Origin: Halobacillus massiliensis
GTDB taxonomy: Bacteria > Bacillota > Bacilli > Bacillales > Halobacillaceae
DNA: 55,991 nt
Reading direction: 5' to 3'
Assembly: GCF_900166625.1 (NCBI RefSeq)
Contig: NZ_LT800499.1
Coordinates: 874,513 to 930,503 of the forward strand
Of this stretch, positions 43,754 through 53,702 are shown in pieces. Both the position numbers and the translations under genes were made by a program. Position 1 is the stretch's first letter; the number at the start of each line of letters is the position of its first letter. The notes under the pieces were generated by a model, which did no database searches, was not told where the DNA came from, and saw nothing but the letters and a program-made list of their open reading frames with translations.

Positions 43754-44766
43754 GGGTTAAAAAAATAAAAGGTTTAAAACCCTTATTAACTAAAGGTGAA
43801 ACTTTATGGGTTAGTGACGGTTATAGAATATTAAAAACAATAGATAGAGGAAACTCTTTTAAAGAAGTAGTTAAGTATAGAGCATCAATTAAGGATAGGT
43901 TAAAAAGTGTTAGTAATTTAAGCAGAAGGTTATTTAGAATGGGCTTTCATGGTTTAAATGAACTGCCTGATGGATCTCTTATTGGGTTAGTAAGAGGGAA
44001 AATTATAAAATGTGGTCCTTCTAGTAAAGAATTTAATACAGTATTTACGATTCCAAGAGGAAGTAGACCTTTAAATATATGTAACTTCCCAGATGGGCGA
44101 TTGTTTTTTGGTGAGTATTTCAGTAATGAAGAAAGAAAAGAGGTGAATATTTACGGTTCCTATGATTATGGTGAAACTTGGCAAGTAGTACATACATTTC
44201 CTGAAGGAAGTGTCAGACATGTTCATGGGATATATTATGATTTTTTTAGAAAAGGAGCTTGGATACTTACAGGGGATATTGAGGATGAATGTCGAATATT
44301 ATTCACTGGAGACGGGTTTAAAAATGTATCCACCGAATTAATAGGTACCCAAATGTATCGGGCAGTAGCCATTATTCCAATGGAAAATGGATTGATTATT
44401 CCTACTGACACGCCATTAGAGCAAAATTATATTCAACTATACGATATTAACTCTAAAACTATAAAAAGAGTTCAAAATATAGAAGGGAGTGCTTTTTATA
44501 CACTTGAATGTGGGGGAACCCTTCTTGTGTCTACAGTTGTTGAACCTAGTGATATCAATAAAACTAAGTATGCAAAGATCTATATTAGTAAAGATGGAGA
44601 GTCTTGGAGGGAATTGTATTCTCAGAAAAAAGATGTATGGCACTTGAAGTATTTTCAATATGGTTCCTTAATATTACCCCAGGGTCTCAGCGGTGATTCT
44701 GTCATTTACGCTTATGGCCAAGGTGTACAAAAAGACGATGGTTATCTATTGATATTTGAAGCGTAA
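43750..44766 (+). CDS. Cytoplasmic BNR-repeat (sialidase-like propeller) protein
   Basis: The 338-residue product has BNR/Asp-box motifs: KTIDRGNSFKEV (about 30-41), GSYDYGETWQVV (about 135-146) and YISKDGESWREL (about 278-289), with bladelike repeats between, so it is a beta-propeller. It has no signal peptide or membrane helix, which is unusual for the family, and no clear sialidase catalytic set (the FRIP motif is not seen). It overlaps the end of the second sulfotransferase by 4 bases. It could bind or scaffold the growing oligosaccharide in the cytoplasm. Function unknown. Confidence 0.7.
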   Translation: MRVKKIKGLKPLLTKGETLWVSDGYRILKTIDRGNSFKEVVKYRASIKDRLKSVSNLSRRLFRMGFHGLNELPDGSLIGLVRGKIIKCGPSSKEFNTVFTIPRGSRPLNICNFPDGRLFFGEYFSNEERKEVNIYGSYDYGETWQVVHTFPEGSVRHVHGIYYDFFRKGAWILTGDIEDECRILFTGDGFKNVSTELIGTQMYRAVAIIPMENGLIIPTDTPLEQNYIQLYDINSKTIKRVQNIEGSAFYTLECGGTLLVSTVVEPSDINKTKYAKIYISKDGESWRELYSQKKDVWHLKYFQYGSLILPQGLSGDSVIYAYGQGVQKDDGYLLIFEA

Positions 44767-44843
44767 TAAAGCACTCTAAAGGTTAGGTTATGAGGTAATT
44801 CGGTTTTAGCAAAATTACAAATACGAAAGTGAGTGATCAATTA

Positions 44844-46121
44844 ATGAAGAATGAACTCTGTGTAGTAGGTTTAGGTTATATAGGACTTCCAACTGCTGCG
44901 GTATTTGCTGAAAATAATTGGAATGTTGTAGGAATTGACGTTAATCATAGTGTTATAGAAACACTTAATAATGGTGAAGTACACATTGAAGAATTTGGAC
45001 TGAGTACACTAGTTGAAGATGTTGTTGCTAAAGGAAAGCTAAGAGGTGGTACAAAACCTTGTGAGGCAGATGTGTATATTATTGCAGTTCCCACCCCGCA
45101 TAATGAAAATTTAACTGCAGATTTATCTTATTTAGTTTCAGCTACTAAGTCAATCCTTTCTTATTTGAAAAAAGAAGATATTATCATTATAGAATCAACA
45201 ATTCCACCTCGCACTATAGATGATGTCATAGCACCTCTACTACATAACGAAGGTTGGGTAATAGGAAAGGATATTTATTTAGCTCACTGCCCTGAGAGGG
45301 TGTTACCTGGAAATATATTAAATGAGCTTATATATAACAATAGAGTTATTGGTGGTTATGATCCTATATCTGCTAAGAAAGCCGGAGATGTTTATCGTTC
45401 ATTTGTAAAGGGACAAGTTATTGAAACAGAAGCATTGAGTGCAGAAATGGCTAAATTAATGGAAAACACATTTCGCGATGTAAATATCTCACTAGCTAAC
45501 GAATTAGCTAAAATTTCTGAAAAACTAAATGTTAATGCTTTAGATGTAATTGAATTGGCAAATTTGCATCCCAGAGTTAATTTACACTCTCCTGGACCAG
45601 GAGTAGGGGGACATTGTTTAGCTGTAGACCCATATTTTATCATAGAAAAAGCTCCTGAAGAATCGGAACTAATTTCAACAGCAAGAAGGATAAATAATTC
45701 TATGCCTCGTTTTATCAGTCAACAAGTAGATAAATTTTTTCAAGAGAAAGGTCATATTGGAGTGTTAGGAATCACTTACAAGGGCAATGTAGATGATACT
45801 AGAGAAAGTCCAGCAATTGAAATTATAAACGAGCTTATATCTAAAGGCTATAATGTAAAAATACATGATCCTTATGTCAAACAAGAAAATACGCCTTTTA
45901 AATTATCTACTTTTAATGAGGTTATAGAAGGGGCCGAATGCTTACTAGTATTAAGTGACCACTATGAATTCACACAAATAGATGAAGAGAAGTTTTTGAA
46001 AAGTAGTTTAAATCCTATCATATTTGATACGAAAAATTGTATGAAAGTGAAGGATCAAAATATTAAATATTTTAATTTTAACAATTTATATACAATTAAT
46101 GCTTTAGAAATTAAAGTATAA
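44844..46121 (+). CDS. wecC: UDP-N-acetyl-D-mannosamine 6-dehydrogenase (WecC-like)
   Basis: The 425-residue product is a nucleotide-sugar dehydrogenase: NAD loop VVGLGYIGLPTA (about 7-18), KLMENTFRDVNISLANELAK (about 203-222), and the catalytic Cys in GPGVGGHCLAVDPYF (about 255-269), then GITYKGNVDDTRESPA. HPRVNLHSPGPGVGGHC is the form typical of UDP-ManNAc dehydrogenases rather than UDP-glucose ones. It would make UDP-ManNAcA in two NAD-dependent oxidations. ATG at 44844 is preferred to a GTG at 44829, which has no ribosome site. The partner epimerase WecB lies at the end of the window on the other strand. Confidence 0.9.
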   Translation: MKNELCVVGLGYIGLPTAAVFAENNWNVVGIDVNHSVIETLNNGEVHIEEFGLSTLVEDVVAKGKLRGGTKPCEADVYIIAVPTPHNENLTADLSYLVSATKSILSYLKKEDIIIIESTIPPRTIDDVIAPLLHNEGWVIGKDIYLAHCPERVLPGNILNELIYNNRVIGGYDPISAKKAGDVYRSFVKGQVIETEALSAEMAKLMENTFRDVNISLANELAKISEKLNVNALDVIELANLHPRVNLHSPGPGVGGHCLAVDPYFIIEKAPEESELISTARRINNSMPRFISQQVDKFFQEKGHIGVLGITYKGNVDDTRESPAIEIINELISKGYNVKIHDPYVKQENTPFKLSTFNEVIEGAECLLVLSDHYEFTQIDEEKFLKSSLNPIIFDTKNCMKVKDQNIKYFNFNNLYTINALEIKV

Positions 46122-46160
46122 TATGAGCCTAAGAAATGTATGTTGATAAAGGAGATAACT

Positions 46161-47954
46161 TTGAGAAAAAGTACAGCAAAATATTTTCATACTATAATCC
46201 ACCTAAAGAAAACTCAAATTTTCTTTCGCTTATATAACACTGTTAAACCTAGAACTAAAATAAAAAGTAAAAAAAATATTAAGGTTAACCTTGATATCCA
46301 ATATTTATTAAAAGAGTTAGATATGGAACCAAAATTTCTAGTGAAGTTTGATTCTTTTAGTATTCTTAAGGATTCCTATACTCTTATAAATAAGATTTAT
46401 AAAGAAGACATTGAGCGCTTGTGGAATAATAAAGAAATCAACAAACTTTGGTTATATAATCTACATTATCTAGAATTCTTACTTCCGTTATTATATGAGT
46501 ATAAAAGATCTAATGATGAAAAATATTATAATAAGATGAAAGAAATTGTTTATTCATGGTTGAAAAACAGTAAAAATAAAAGTAGCCTTTCTTGGGACCC
46601 CTATACTATTTCTATGAGATTACCTAACTTAATAATATTTTACCAATTCGCCACTGCGAATGAAGATCCTGAAAGTGAATTTATGAGAGGGTTAAGAACA
46701 AGTATTTTTGACCAATATTTCTACCTTCAGAGAAATAAAGAGAGGCATTTATTAGGTAATCACTATATTGAAAATATTAAAGCTCTTATTTTAGGGAGTA
46801 TTTTCTTTCAAGAATATAGAGTTACAGATAAATGTTTTAAGTTATTAATGCAAGAGTTAGATGAACAAATTCTAGATGACGGTATGCACTTTGAATTAAG
46901 TCCTATGTATAATAAAGTAATTTATGAAGCTTTACTGAAAATCATCTATTGGTTAAAACAAAATGGAAATGACCGTTACGTTAAACTTCTTATACCATAT
47001 GCACAGCGTATGCTTAATAGCGTTTATTCTATTGAAACCAAAATGGGGAAAACTCCCTTCTTCAATGATAGTGCAGATGGAATAAGTAAAAGTTATTTAG
47101 CACTTTGTGAAGCTTCTTATATTTATTTAGGTATATCACCAAATAAGGTTATGAATTTTAATAGTAGCGGGTATAGGATACTCGAGCGTGGTTCAAAAAA
47201 AATGCTTGTAGATTATGGTGAAATAGGTCCGAAATACCTTCCAGGACATGGACACTGTGATTCTTTAAGTTATGAGCTTTCCATAGATGAAGTCCCGATT
47301 ATTGTAAATTCAGGAACTTTTGAATATGAGAACGGATTTTGGAGAAATTATTTTAGAAAAACAGATTCGCATAATACAATTAAGTACGAAGGAATTGATC
47401 AATCCGAAATTTGGAATTCCTTTAGAGTGGCAAAAAGAAGTTATAATCATAAAGGGCTTGATATTAATTATAATGATTATAATTTTTTTGTAGGAAGTTA
47501 TTATAACTATAAGGGAGATAAACATAGTAGATTTATAGCATATTTAGATGATGAAAATATTCTTATTCTAGATAAACTCTCTCCGACTTATAAGAAAGTA
47601 GCTAGTGGCTATATTCATTTTCACCCAATGTTTTACTTATCAGATAATATTTTGTACAACACAAAAAATAAACAACAAGTTCTTAAAATACACCCTATAT
47701 TTTGTAATAGTTATACTAATAACTATAAGAACGGGAATGCGACAAAGAGTTATTATTCCGAACAATTCAATCTAAAGAAACCTATAAGTAAGTACGTTTT
47801 AACAGCTGATAAGGAAGATAATTATTTTGGTTACATTATAAATTTCAATAATGAACCTATCAGTATTAACGCTAGTGAGGAACTACTTACTGTTACAATT
47901 AATAATAAGAACTTTTATTTTAATCTTAGTAAACTTTTCTCTATAAAGTTTTAA
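46161..47954 (+). CDS. Heparinase II/III-like protein
   Basis: The 597-residue product has an all-helical N-terminal toroid (about 60-340) with RHLLGNHYIENIKAL (about 201-215) and DGMHFELSPMYNKVIYEALL (about 241-260), then a beta-sandwich part with LPGHGHCDSLSYEL (about 366-379). These match the catalytic regions of heparinase II/III-type polysaccharide lyases. There is no signal peptide, so it is likely cytoplasmic. In a biosynthetic locus it may trim, edit or epimerise a uronic-acid polymer rather than break one down for food. TTG at 46161 is chosen since ATAAAGGAG precedes it; the ATG 21 bases upstream lacks a site. Strongly A+T rich. Confidence 0.82.
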   Translation: MRKSTAKYFHTIIHLKKTQIFFRLYNTVKPRTKIKSKKNIKVNLDIQYLLKELDMEPKFLVKFDSFSILKDSYTLINKIYKEDIERLWNNKEINKLWLYNLHYLEFLLPLLYEYKRSNDEKYYNKMKEIVYSWLKNSKNKSSLSWDPYTISMRLPNLIIFYQFATANEDPESEFMRGLRTSIFDQYFYLQRNKERHLLGNHYIENIKALILGSIFFQEYRVTDKCFKLLMQELDEQILDDGMHFELSPMYNKVIYEALLKIIYWLKQNGNDRYVKLLIPYAQRMLNSVYSIETKMGKTPFFNDSADGISKSYLALCEASYIYLGISPNKVMNFNSSGYRILERGSKKMLVDYGEIGPKYLPGHGHCDSLSYELSIDEVPIIVNSGTFEYENGFWRNYFRKTDSHNTIKYEGIDQSEIWNSFRVAKRSYNHKGLDINYNDYNFFVGSYYNYKGDKHSRFIAYLDDENILILDKLSPTYKKVASGYIHFHPMFYLSDNILYNTKNKQQVLKIHPIFCNSYTNNYKNGNATKSYYSEQFNLKKPISKYVLTADKEDNYFGYIINFNNEPISINASEELLTVTINNKNFYFNLSKLFSIKF

Positions 47955-47978
47955 GTCTTTCTTAGAAAGGTGAGTAGT

Positions 47979-49199
47979 TTGAGAATACTCTTTTTTACAC
48001 ATTATTATGAGCCAGAAGTAGGGCCAGCAACCAAGAGAATAGCTGGGTTAGCTAAAAATTTACAAGAATTGGGCCATGAAGTTGAAATTGTCACAGGCTT
48101 TCCAAATTATCCAAGTGGAATAAAAACTGAGGAATACAAACGTAAGTTTTATATGAAAGAAATTATTGGCGGGATAAAAATACATCGTTATTTCATATAT
48201 TCTTCCCCAAAGAAAACTTCTTTTGTAAGGTTATTGAACTATTTCAGTTTGATGTTCTCATCTCTTTTATTTATGTTTACTAAAGGTAAGTACGATTACA
48301 TTATTGGAACCTCTCCTCCTTTATTCACTGCTCTCTCAGGGTATATAGTAAGTAAAGTTAAGAAATCAAAATTTGTATTTGATGTTCGTGACATATGGCC
48401 AGATATAGCACTTGAAATGGAAGAATTAGATGATGACTCATTAATTTTTAAAATTATGAACAGAATATCAAACTTTCTTTATTTAAAATCAGATCTAGTA
48501 ACTGTAGTAACGAATAATAAAGAACTTAAGATATTAAGTAAAGGTATACCTGGGGAGAAAGTACGTGTTATAAGTAACGGTTTTGATAGCGATGTATTAA
48601 CTCAAGAAGAAAATTTAGATTTAGTTAAAAACTATCAAATAAAAGAGAAGTTTACACTGATTTATGCAGGGATAATAGGACTAGCTCAAGGCCTTGAAAT
48701 AATCGTGGAAGCTGCAAAAAAACTAGAAAAAAATAAGGATATTCAATTTTTAGTAATAGGGGATGGTTTTAAGAGAAAAGACTTAGAAAAATCTTGTGAA
48801 GCCTTAGGCCTTAATAACATCCACTTTGTCGGTGTTCAACTTCACTCTAGTGTTATTTCTGTTCTGAAAAATGCCAGCGCAAGTATTGTTCCTCTTAAGA
48901 ATGATAAATTGCAAGATAGCGTTCCTACCAAATTATTAGAGTCATTGGGGGTAGGTTGTCCTGTTATCTTGAGCGCAGAGGGTGAAGCAAAAAGTATAAT
49001 TGAAAAATCTAAAGGAGGTCTGACTATAAAGGCAGGTGACCACACAGCGTTAGTAGATGCTATTAATAAAATTTATAAAGACAAACAACTTAGAATGGAT
49101 ATGGGTGAAAATGGCAGAAGGTATGTTAATAATAATTTTTCAAGATTCAAGATTGCAAATAAGTTATCAGAAGATTTAGATGCTAACTTTAGTAAATAA
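47979..49199 (+). CDS. Glycosyltransferase family 4 (WbuB-like)
   Basis: The 406-residue product is a GT-B glycosyltransferase: [19 protein letters not shown] (about 2-20), [16 protein letters not shown] (about 128-143), [20 protein letters not shown] (about 222-241), and [20 protein letters not shown] (about 313-332). The DIWPD and LxxxG-PVI-S motifs resemble the WbuB group that uses 6-deoxy-amino-sugar donors, which would fit the EpsC-type dehydratase. TTG at 47979 follows AAAGGTGAG; an upstream in-frame GTG at 47970 overlaps this site. Its stop is 47 bases before the sulfate-activation genes. Confidence 0.87.
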   Translation: MRILFFTHYYEPEVGPATKRIAGLAKNLQELGHEVEIVTGFPNYPSGIKTEEYKRKFYMKEIIGGIKIHRYFIYSSPKKTSFVRLLNYFSLMFSSLLFMFTKGKYDYIIGTSPPLFTALSGYIVSKVKKSKFVFDVRDIWPDIALEMEELDDDSLIFKIMNRISNFLYLKSDLVTVVTNNKELKILSKGIPGEKVRVISNGFDSDVLTQEENLDLVKNYQIKEKFTLIYAGIIGLAQGLEIIVEAAKKLEKNKDIQFLVIGDGFKRKDLEKSCEALGLNNIHFVGVQLHSSVISVLKNASASIVPLKNDKLQDSVPTKLLESLGVGCPVILSAEGEAKSIIEKSKGGLTIKAGDHTALVDAINKIYKDKQLRMDMGENGRRYVNNNFSRFKIANKLSEDLDANFSK

Positions 49200-49246
49200 A
49201 GATATTCAATCAAAAAATTAAGAGAAATTTTGAGGAGGAATTAATC

Positions 49247-50398
49247 ATGAGAGTCAAAGAATTAAATAATAATCTTATCAATTTAGAGTCAAAAGATAGT
49301 GATAGAGAAAAGGCATTAGCAAAAGCATACGAATTAGTATCACTTACAATCTCAAAATGGACAATTTCAGACCTGGAACTTATTGGAATTGGAGGGTTCA
49401 GTCCACTTGAAGGATTCATGGGACAAGAGGATTATGAAAAGGTTGTGAAAGAACTTCGCTTAAAAGATGGCACGGTCTGGAGTATTCCAATCACTCTACC
49501 AGTCACAGAGGTTCAAGCAGAAGGAATTAGTATTGGTGAAGAGGTTGCCTTAGTAGGTGAAGATGGTATAACTTATGGGACAATAAAAGTGGAAGAAAAG
49601 TATACATATGATAAAGAACTAGAAGCACAAAATGTGTACGGTACTACTGATGAAGCTCACCCGGGAGTAAAGAAAGTATTTGAAAAGGGTAATGTGTACT
49701 TAGGTGGAATTATCACTCTATTAAACCGCCCGGATCATGGCGGATTTGAAGATTATTACCTAGATCCGGCAGAAACTCGTCAAATGTTTAAAGATCTTGG
49801 CTGGAAGACTATTGTAGGATTCCAAACTCGTAACCCAGTACACCGAGCTCATGAGCACATTCAAAAAACAGCACTGGAAGCAGTTGATGGATTGCTTCTC
49901 AACCCGCTAGTTGGAGAAACAAAGTCAGACGATATTCCCGCTGATGTACGTATGGAAAGCTATGAAACGATCTTGAAAAACTACTATGTTAAAGACCGTG
50001 TGCGTTTAGTCATTTATCCAGCAGCAATGCGTTATGCAGGCCCACGCGAAGCAATTCTTCATGCAATTGTACGTAGAAACTATGGATGTACTCACTTTAT
50101 TGTTGGGCGGGATCACGCTGGTGTAGGAGACTATTACGGTACTTACGATGCACAGGACTTGATTTCTGAATATGAAGATGAATTAGGTATCAGCATCTTT
50201 AAGTTCGAGCATGCGTTTTACTGTGAAGTTTGTGAAAACATGGCTTCTGCTAAAACATGCCCTCATGATAAAGAGCATCACGTTCACTTAAGTGGTACAA
50301 AGGTGCGTGAACTGCTTCGTAACGGGGAGCGTCCTCCAAAAGAATTCTCACGTCCTGAGGTAGCTGATGTGCTTATTAAAGGGATGAAACAAAACTAA
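49247..50398 (+). CDS. sat: Sulfate adenylyltransferase (ATP sulfurylase)
   Basis: The 383-residue product is a single-subunit ATP sulfurylase, the same length as bacillar Sat. The catalytic [12 protein letters not shown] (about 192-203) holds the nucleotide-binding Hxx[16 protein letters not shown] (about 223-237) and [18 protein letters not shown] (about 286-303) follow, and the end has [20 protein letters not shown]. It makes adenosine 5'-phosphosulfate and pyrophosphate from ATP and sulfate. GAGGAGGAATT precedes the ATG. It starts the cluster sat, permease, cysC and cysQ. The base composition is richer in G and C than in the neighbours before it, which suggests a different origin. Confidence 0.95.
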   Translation: MRVKELNNNLINLESKDSDREKALAKAYELVSLTISKWTISDLELIGIGGFSPLEGFMGQEDYEKVVKELRLKDGTVWSIPITLPVTEVQAEGISIGEEVALVGEDGITYGTIKVEEKYTYDKELEAQNVYGTTDEAHPGVKKVFEKGNVYLGGIITLLNRPDHGGFEDYYLDPAETRQMFKDLGWKTIVGFQTRNPVHRAHEHIQKTALEAVDGLLLNPLVGETKSDDIPADVRMESYETILKNYYVKDRVRLVIYPAAMRYAGPREAILHAIVRRNYGCTHFIVGRDHAGVGDYYGTYDAQDLISEYEDELGISIFKFEHAFYCEVCENMASAKTCPHDKEHHVHLSGTKVRELLRNGERPPKEFSRPEVADVLIKGMKQN

Positions 50399-50410
50399 GG
50401 ATGATCTAGC

Positions 50411-52186
50411 ATGACTTACGAAATGATCATAGTGATCATCGCTTTATTACTCATGTTGATCGGGCTCTTCTTTGAAGTCGCTCGGCCAGATTTATTAGTT
50501 TTTTCTACACTGTTTTTATTTATTTTATTAGGTTTTATCGAGACGGACGAAGCTCTTGTCGGTTTCTCCAATCAAGGAATGCTTACAGTTGCTTTACTGT
50601 TTATCGTCGCAGGTGTTTTTGAAAGAAGCGGCCTGGTGGAAAGGCTCATATCTTCTTTTCTAGCAAGAGCCAAAACTCATAAAGGGGCATTAGCCAGACT
50701 TATTGTTCCTGTCTCAGGTTTTTCAGCTTTCTTAAATAACACTCCAATAGTCGTTACGTTAACACCGATCTTGCGTAAATGGGCTTCAGAAAATGATGTT
50801 GCCCCTTCTAAGTATCTCCTGCCCTTGTCTTATGCTTCTATTCTTGGCGGCACGATTACTTTAATGGGGACATCTACGAATCTTGTGATTCACGGATTAA
50901 TGCTTGATTTTGGTATGAATGGTTTCTTCTTTTTTCAATTAGCCATTGTCGGGTTACCAATAACCGTCCTTGGACTTTTATACCTGGTCTACATAGGCCC
51001 TAAGGTTTTGCCGAATCACCGTAGCTTAATTGAAAGAGTGAGTGAGAGTACTAAAGATTATCTAAGTGAAATGTTGGTTACCGCTGAGTTTCCATATATA
51101 AATCAGACGGTTGAAAAAGCAGAGCTTCGAAATTTAAAAGGGTTATATTTAATAGAAATTATCCGTGGGGATAAGAAAATATCTCCTGTCACTAGTAAGA
51201 CTAAGATTCAGCAAGATGATCGTTTAATATTCACTGGGATGATCTCGACCATTGCCGATTTACAAAAGCGTAAAGGATTGCAGCTCGATACAGGAACGGA
51301 TTTATCTCTAGATGATTTGAAGAACGGAAGTAATAAACTGCATGAAATCGTAGTCTCTTACCAGTCATCTTTAATTGGACAAAGCATTAAAGAAAGCAGA
51401 TTTCGTAAAAAGTATGATGCAGCCGTTATGGCAGTTCACAGAAATGATGAGAGAGTAAAAGGAAAGATTGGCGATATTGTTCCTAAAGCTGGAGATCTTA
51501 TGCTTGTGGTTACAGGGGAAGATTTTGGAGAAAAGACTGAAGAGCAAAGGGACTTTTATATAACCTCACCTGTAAAGCATCAAAGATTTTATGAAAATGA
51601 ATCTAAGGGCTGGTTCGCTCTTATTTTGTTAATGGTTATGATTTCTTTAGTTACGTTTCAAGTCCTATCTATTTTCAAGGCAATGGTCATTACTGCCGGA
51701 ATTATGTTAATAACTAAAATGATTACTCCGAAACAGGCCAAGCAGTCTGTACAGTTTCAAGTTCTATTATTGATTGCAAGTGCGCTAGGTATAGGTAATG
51801 TCATTATTCAAACTGGCACGGCTAATTGGATAGCAACCCAGCTTGTAAGTATCTTAGCTCCTTTAGGGATTATTACTATTCTAATAGTTGTCTACTTTTT
51901 GACTAACCTTTTTACAGAATTTATCACTAATAATGCTGCGGCTGTCATTATGTTCCCTATCGCTTACGAAGTTGCTATGGATTCAGGTATCGATCCCATG
52001 GGTATGGCTATTTTAGTAGCTATTGCTGCATCAGCGAGTTTCTTATCCCCTATCGGCTACCAAACCAATCTAATTGTCTATGGTCCTGGAGGGTATAAAT
52101 TCAAGGACTATATCAAAGTAGGGTTACCATTAACTATTCTCGTTATGGTTACGTCTATACTTATTGTTTACTACCAATTCGTCTAG
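50411..52186 (+). CDS. SLC13-family sulfate permease with two TrkA-C domains
   Basis: The 591-residue product has about eleven membrane helices split by a central soluble region. The N-terminal half holds [17 protein letters not shown] (about 102-118) and [16 protein letters not shown] (about 151-166), the C-terminal half [20 protein letters not shown] (about 497-516) and [19 protein letters not shown]; the paired NTP/NNAA and TSTN/QTN motifs form the SLC13 substrate site. Two TrkA-C-like domains lie at about 208-385. It lies between sat and cysC, 12 bases after each neighbour, which argues for sulfate as substrate, driven by sodium or protons. The start follows AAGGATGATC. Inner membrane. 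Confidence 0.9.
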   Translation: MTYEMIIVIIALLLMLIGLFFEVARPDLLVFSTLFLFILLGFIETDEALVGFSNQGMLTVALLFIVAGVFERSGLVERLISSFLARAKTHKGALARLIVPVSGFSAFLNNTPIVVTLTPILRKWASENDVAPSKYLLPLSYASILGGTITLMGTSTNLVIHGLMLDFGMNGFFFFQLAIVGLPITVLGLLYLVYIGPKVLPNHRSLIERVSESTKDYLSEMLVTAEFPYINQTVEKAELRNLKGLYLIEIIRGDKKISPVTSKTKIQQDDRLIFTGMISTIADLQKRKGLQLDTGTDLSLDDLKNGSNKLHEIVVSYQSSLIGQSIKESRFRKKYDAAVMAVHRNDERVKGKIGDIVPKAGDLMLVVTGEDFGEKTEEQRDFYITSPVKHQRFYENESKGWFALILLMVMISLVTFQVLSIFKAMVITAGIMLITKMITPKQAKQSVQFQVLLLIASALGIGNVIIQTGTANWIATQLVSILAPLGIITILIVVYFLTNLFTEFITNNAAAVIMFPIAYEVAMDSGIDPMGMAILVAIAASASFLSPIGYQTNLIVYGPGGYKFKDYIKVGLPLTILVMVTSILIVYYQFV

Positions 52187-52197
52187 GAGGATTATAT

Positions 52198-52794
52198 ATG
52201 AAATCAACAAACTTAACTTGGCATGATTCAAAAGTTACTAAGCGAGATCGTCAGCAGCATAAAAATCATAAGAGTCCTGTTCTATGGTTTACTGGATTAT
52301 CTGGTTCTGGAAAATCTACACTTTCGGTAGAAGTTGAAAAAGCATTATTTGAATTAAGCGTGCATTCTTATCGTCTAGATGGTGATAACGTAAGGCAGGG
52401 TCTAAACAAGAACCTAGGGTTTAGTGCGGAAGATCGAGCGGAAAATATTCGTCGTATCGGCGAAGTTGCTAAGCTTATGAACGATGCAGGCGTCCTTACG
52501 CTTACAGCCTTTATTTCTCCATATCAGAAGGACCGCGACCAGGCACGTGAGCTTTTCGAGGACGGAGATTTCATCGAAGTGTATACGAAATGTTCTCTTG
52601 AGGAAGCGGAAAACCGTGATCCTAAAGGGCTCTATAAGAAGGCTCGTGCCGGAGAAATTAAAGGTTTCACAGGGATTGATGATCCTTATGAAGAGCCAGC
52701 CAATGCAGAGATCGTAGTAGAAACAGATAAGCTTTCTCTTGAGGAGTCTGTCGAGAGAGTAGTTTCTTATTTGAAGGATAATCAGTACATCTAA
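52198..52794 (+). CDS. cysC: Adenylylsulfate kinase (APS kinase)
   Basis: The 198-residue product has the APS kinase motifs: the P-loop GLSGSGKST (33-41), the [20 protein letters not shown] substrate region (about 61-80), [13 protein letters not shown] (about 105-117) and [20 protein letters not shown] (about 149-168). It phosphorylates APS to PAPS, the sulfate donor for the two sulfotransferases of the locus. TAGGAGGATT precedes the ATG, which is 12 bases after the permease stop. A terminator follows at 52799-52832, so sat, permease and cysC may form the end of one transcript. Confidence 0.95.
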   Translation: MKSTNLTWHDSKVTKRDRQQHKNHKSPVLWFTGLSGSGKSTLSVEVEKALFELSVHSYRLDGDNVRQGLNKNLGFSAEDRAENIRRIGEVAKLMNDAGVLTLTAFISPYQKDRDQARELFEDGDFIEVYTKCSLEEAENRDPKGLYKKARAGEIKGFTGIDDPYEEPANAEIVVETDKLSLEESVERVVSYLKDNQYI

Positions 52795-52798
52795 TGAT

Positions 52799-52832
52799 AA
52801 AATCGTCAGCTTTCTTGTAGCTGGCGATTTTT
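52799..52832 (+). terminator. Intrinsic terminator after cysC
   Basis: AATCGTCAGC (52801-52810) pairs with GCTGGCGATT (52820-52829), followed by T. cysQ lies 26 bases further and may be read by leakage. Confidence 0.75.
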
Positions 52833-52857
52833 AATAAGCATACGAGGAGGAGAAATT

Positions 52858-53652
52858 ATGAAGGAAATTATTCAAGCAGCAATAGAAGCAGGAAAAGAAA
52901 TTATGGCAATTTATGAAACAGATTTTGAAGTCGAGTATAAGGAAGATGAGTCTCCGTTAACGATTGCAGATCAACGCTCACATGAAGTGATTAAACAATC
53001 ATTAGAAGAAAATTACCCTGACATTCCCATTTTAAGTGAAGAAGGCAGGCACTTAACTTATGAAGAAAGAAAACAGTGGAAAGAGTTCTGGTTAGTCGAT
53101 CCGATTGATGGTACAAAAGAGTTTATTAAGAAGAATGGTGAATTTACCGTCAATATCGCCCTGATTAGAGATGGGAAGCCTGTAAAAGGAGTAGTCTACG
53201 CTCCGGCCCTTGATGATTTGTATGTAGCAGAAGAAGGAAAGGGAGCTTACAAGGTTTCTTCTGTATTATCTAACACTCGAAAGGACTATTCATTAAATGC
53301 AGAGTCCCTACCCTTAGAGAAGCCGAACAGTCATGTAGCTAAAGTAGTAGCCAGCCGCTCCCACATGTCTGATGAAACTAAAGCATTTATCGAGGATCTA
53401 GAAGATAAATATGAGAAAGTTGAAACGATCTCTGCTGGAAGTTCACTCAAACTTTGTTTAGTTGCTGAAGGAAAGGCTGATTTTTATCCTCGTTATGCTC
53501 CAACAATGGAGTGGGATACAGGTGCTGGGCAAGCAATAGTTGAGGCATCGGGAGGGAAAGTTAAAGTTTCGGGAGAGAATACCTCTTTAACCTATAATAA
53601 GAAAAACCTTATAAACCCTTGGTTTCTAGCCTGCAAATCTAACTTTGAATAA
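52858..53652 (+). CDS. cysQ: 3'(2'),5'-bisphosphate nucleotidase CysQ
   Basis: The 264-residue product is an inositol-phosphatase-fold enzyme: EDESPLTIADQRSHEVI (about 30-46), SEEGRH (about 60-65, metal Glu), WLVDPIDGTKEFIKKNGEFT (about 79-98, with the DPxDGT metal site) and MEWDTGAGQAIVEASGG (about 218-234). It turns the PAP left over from sulfotransferase reactions into AMP, removing an inhibitor. In this place it completes a PAPS cycle with sat, cysC and the sulfotransferases. GAGGAGGAG precedes the ATG. Cytoplasmic. Confidence 0.93.
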   Translation: MKEIIQAAIEAGKEIMAIYETDFEVEYKEDESPLTIADQRSHEVIKQSLEENYPDIPILSEEGRHLTYEERKQWKEFWLVDPIDGTKEFIKKNGEFTVNIALIRDGKPVKGVVYAPALDDLYVAEEGKGAYKVSSVLSNTRKDYSLNAESLPLEKPNSHVAKVVASRSHMSDETKAFIEDLEDKYEKVETISAGSSLKLCLVAEGKADFYPRYAPTMEWDTGAGQAIVEASGGKVKVSGENTSLTYNKKNLINPWFLACKSNFE

Positions 53653-53702
53653 AAATGAATTATTTATATTTTTTATAACGTATAAACATGAAGGGAGTTA
53701 TT

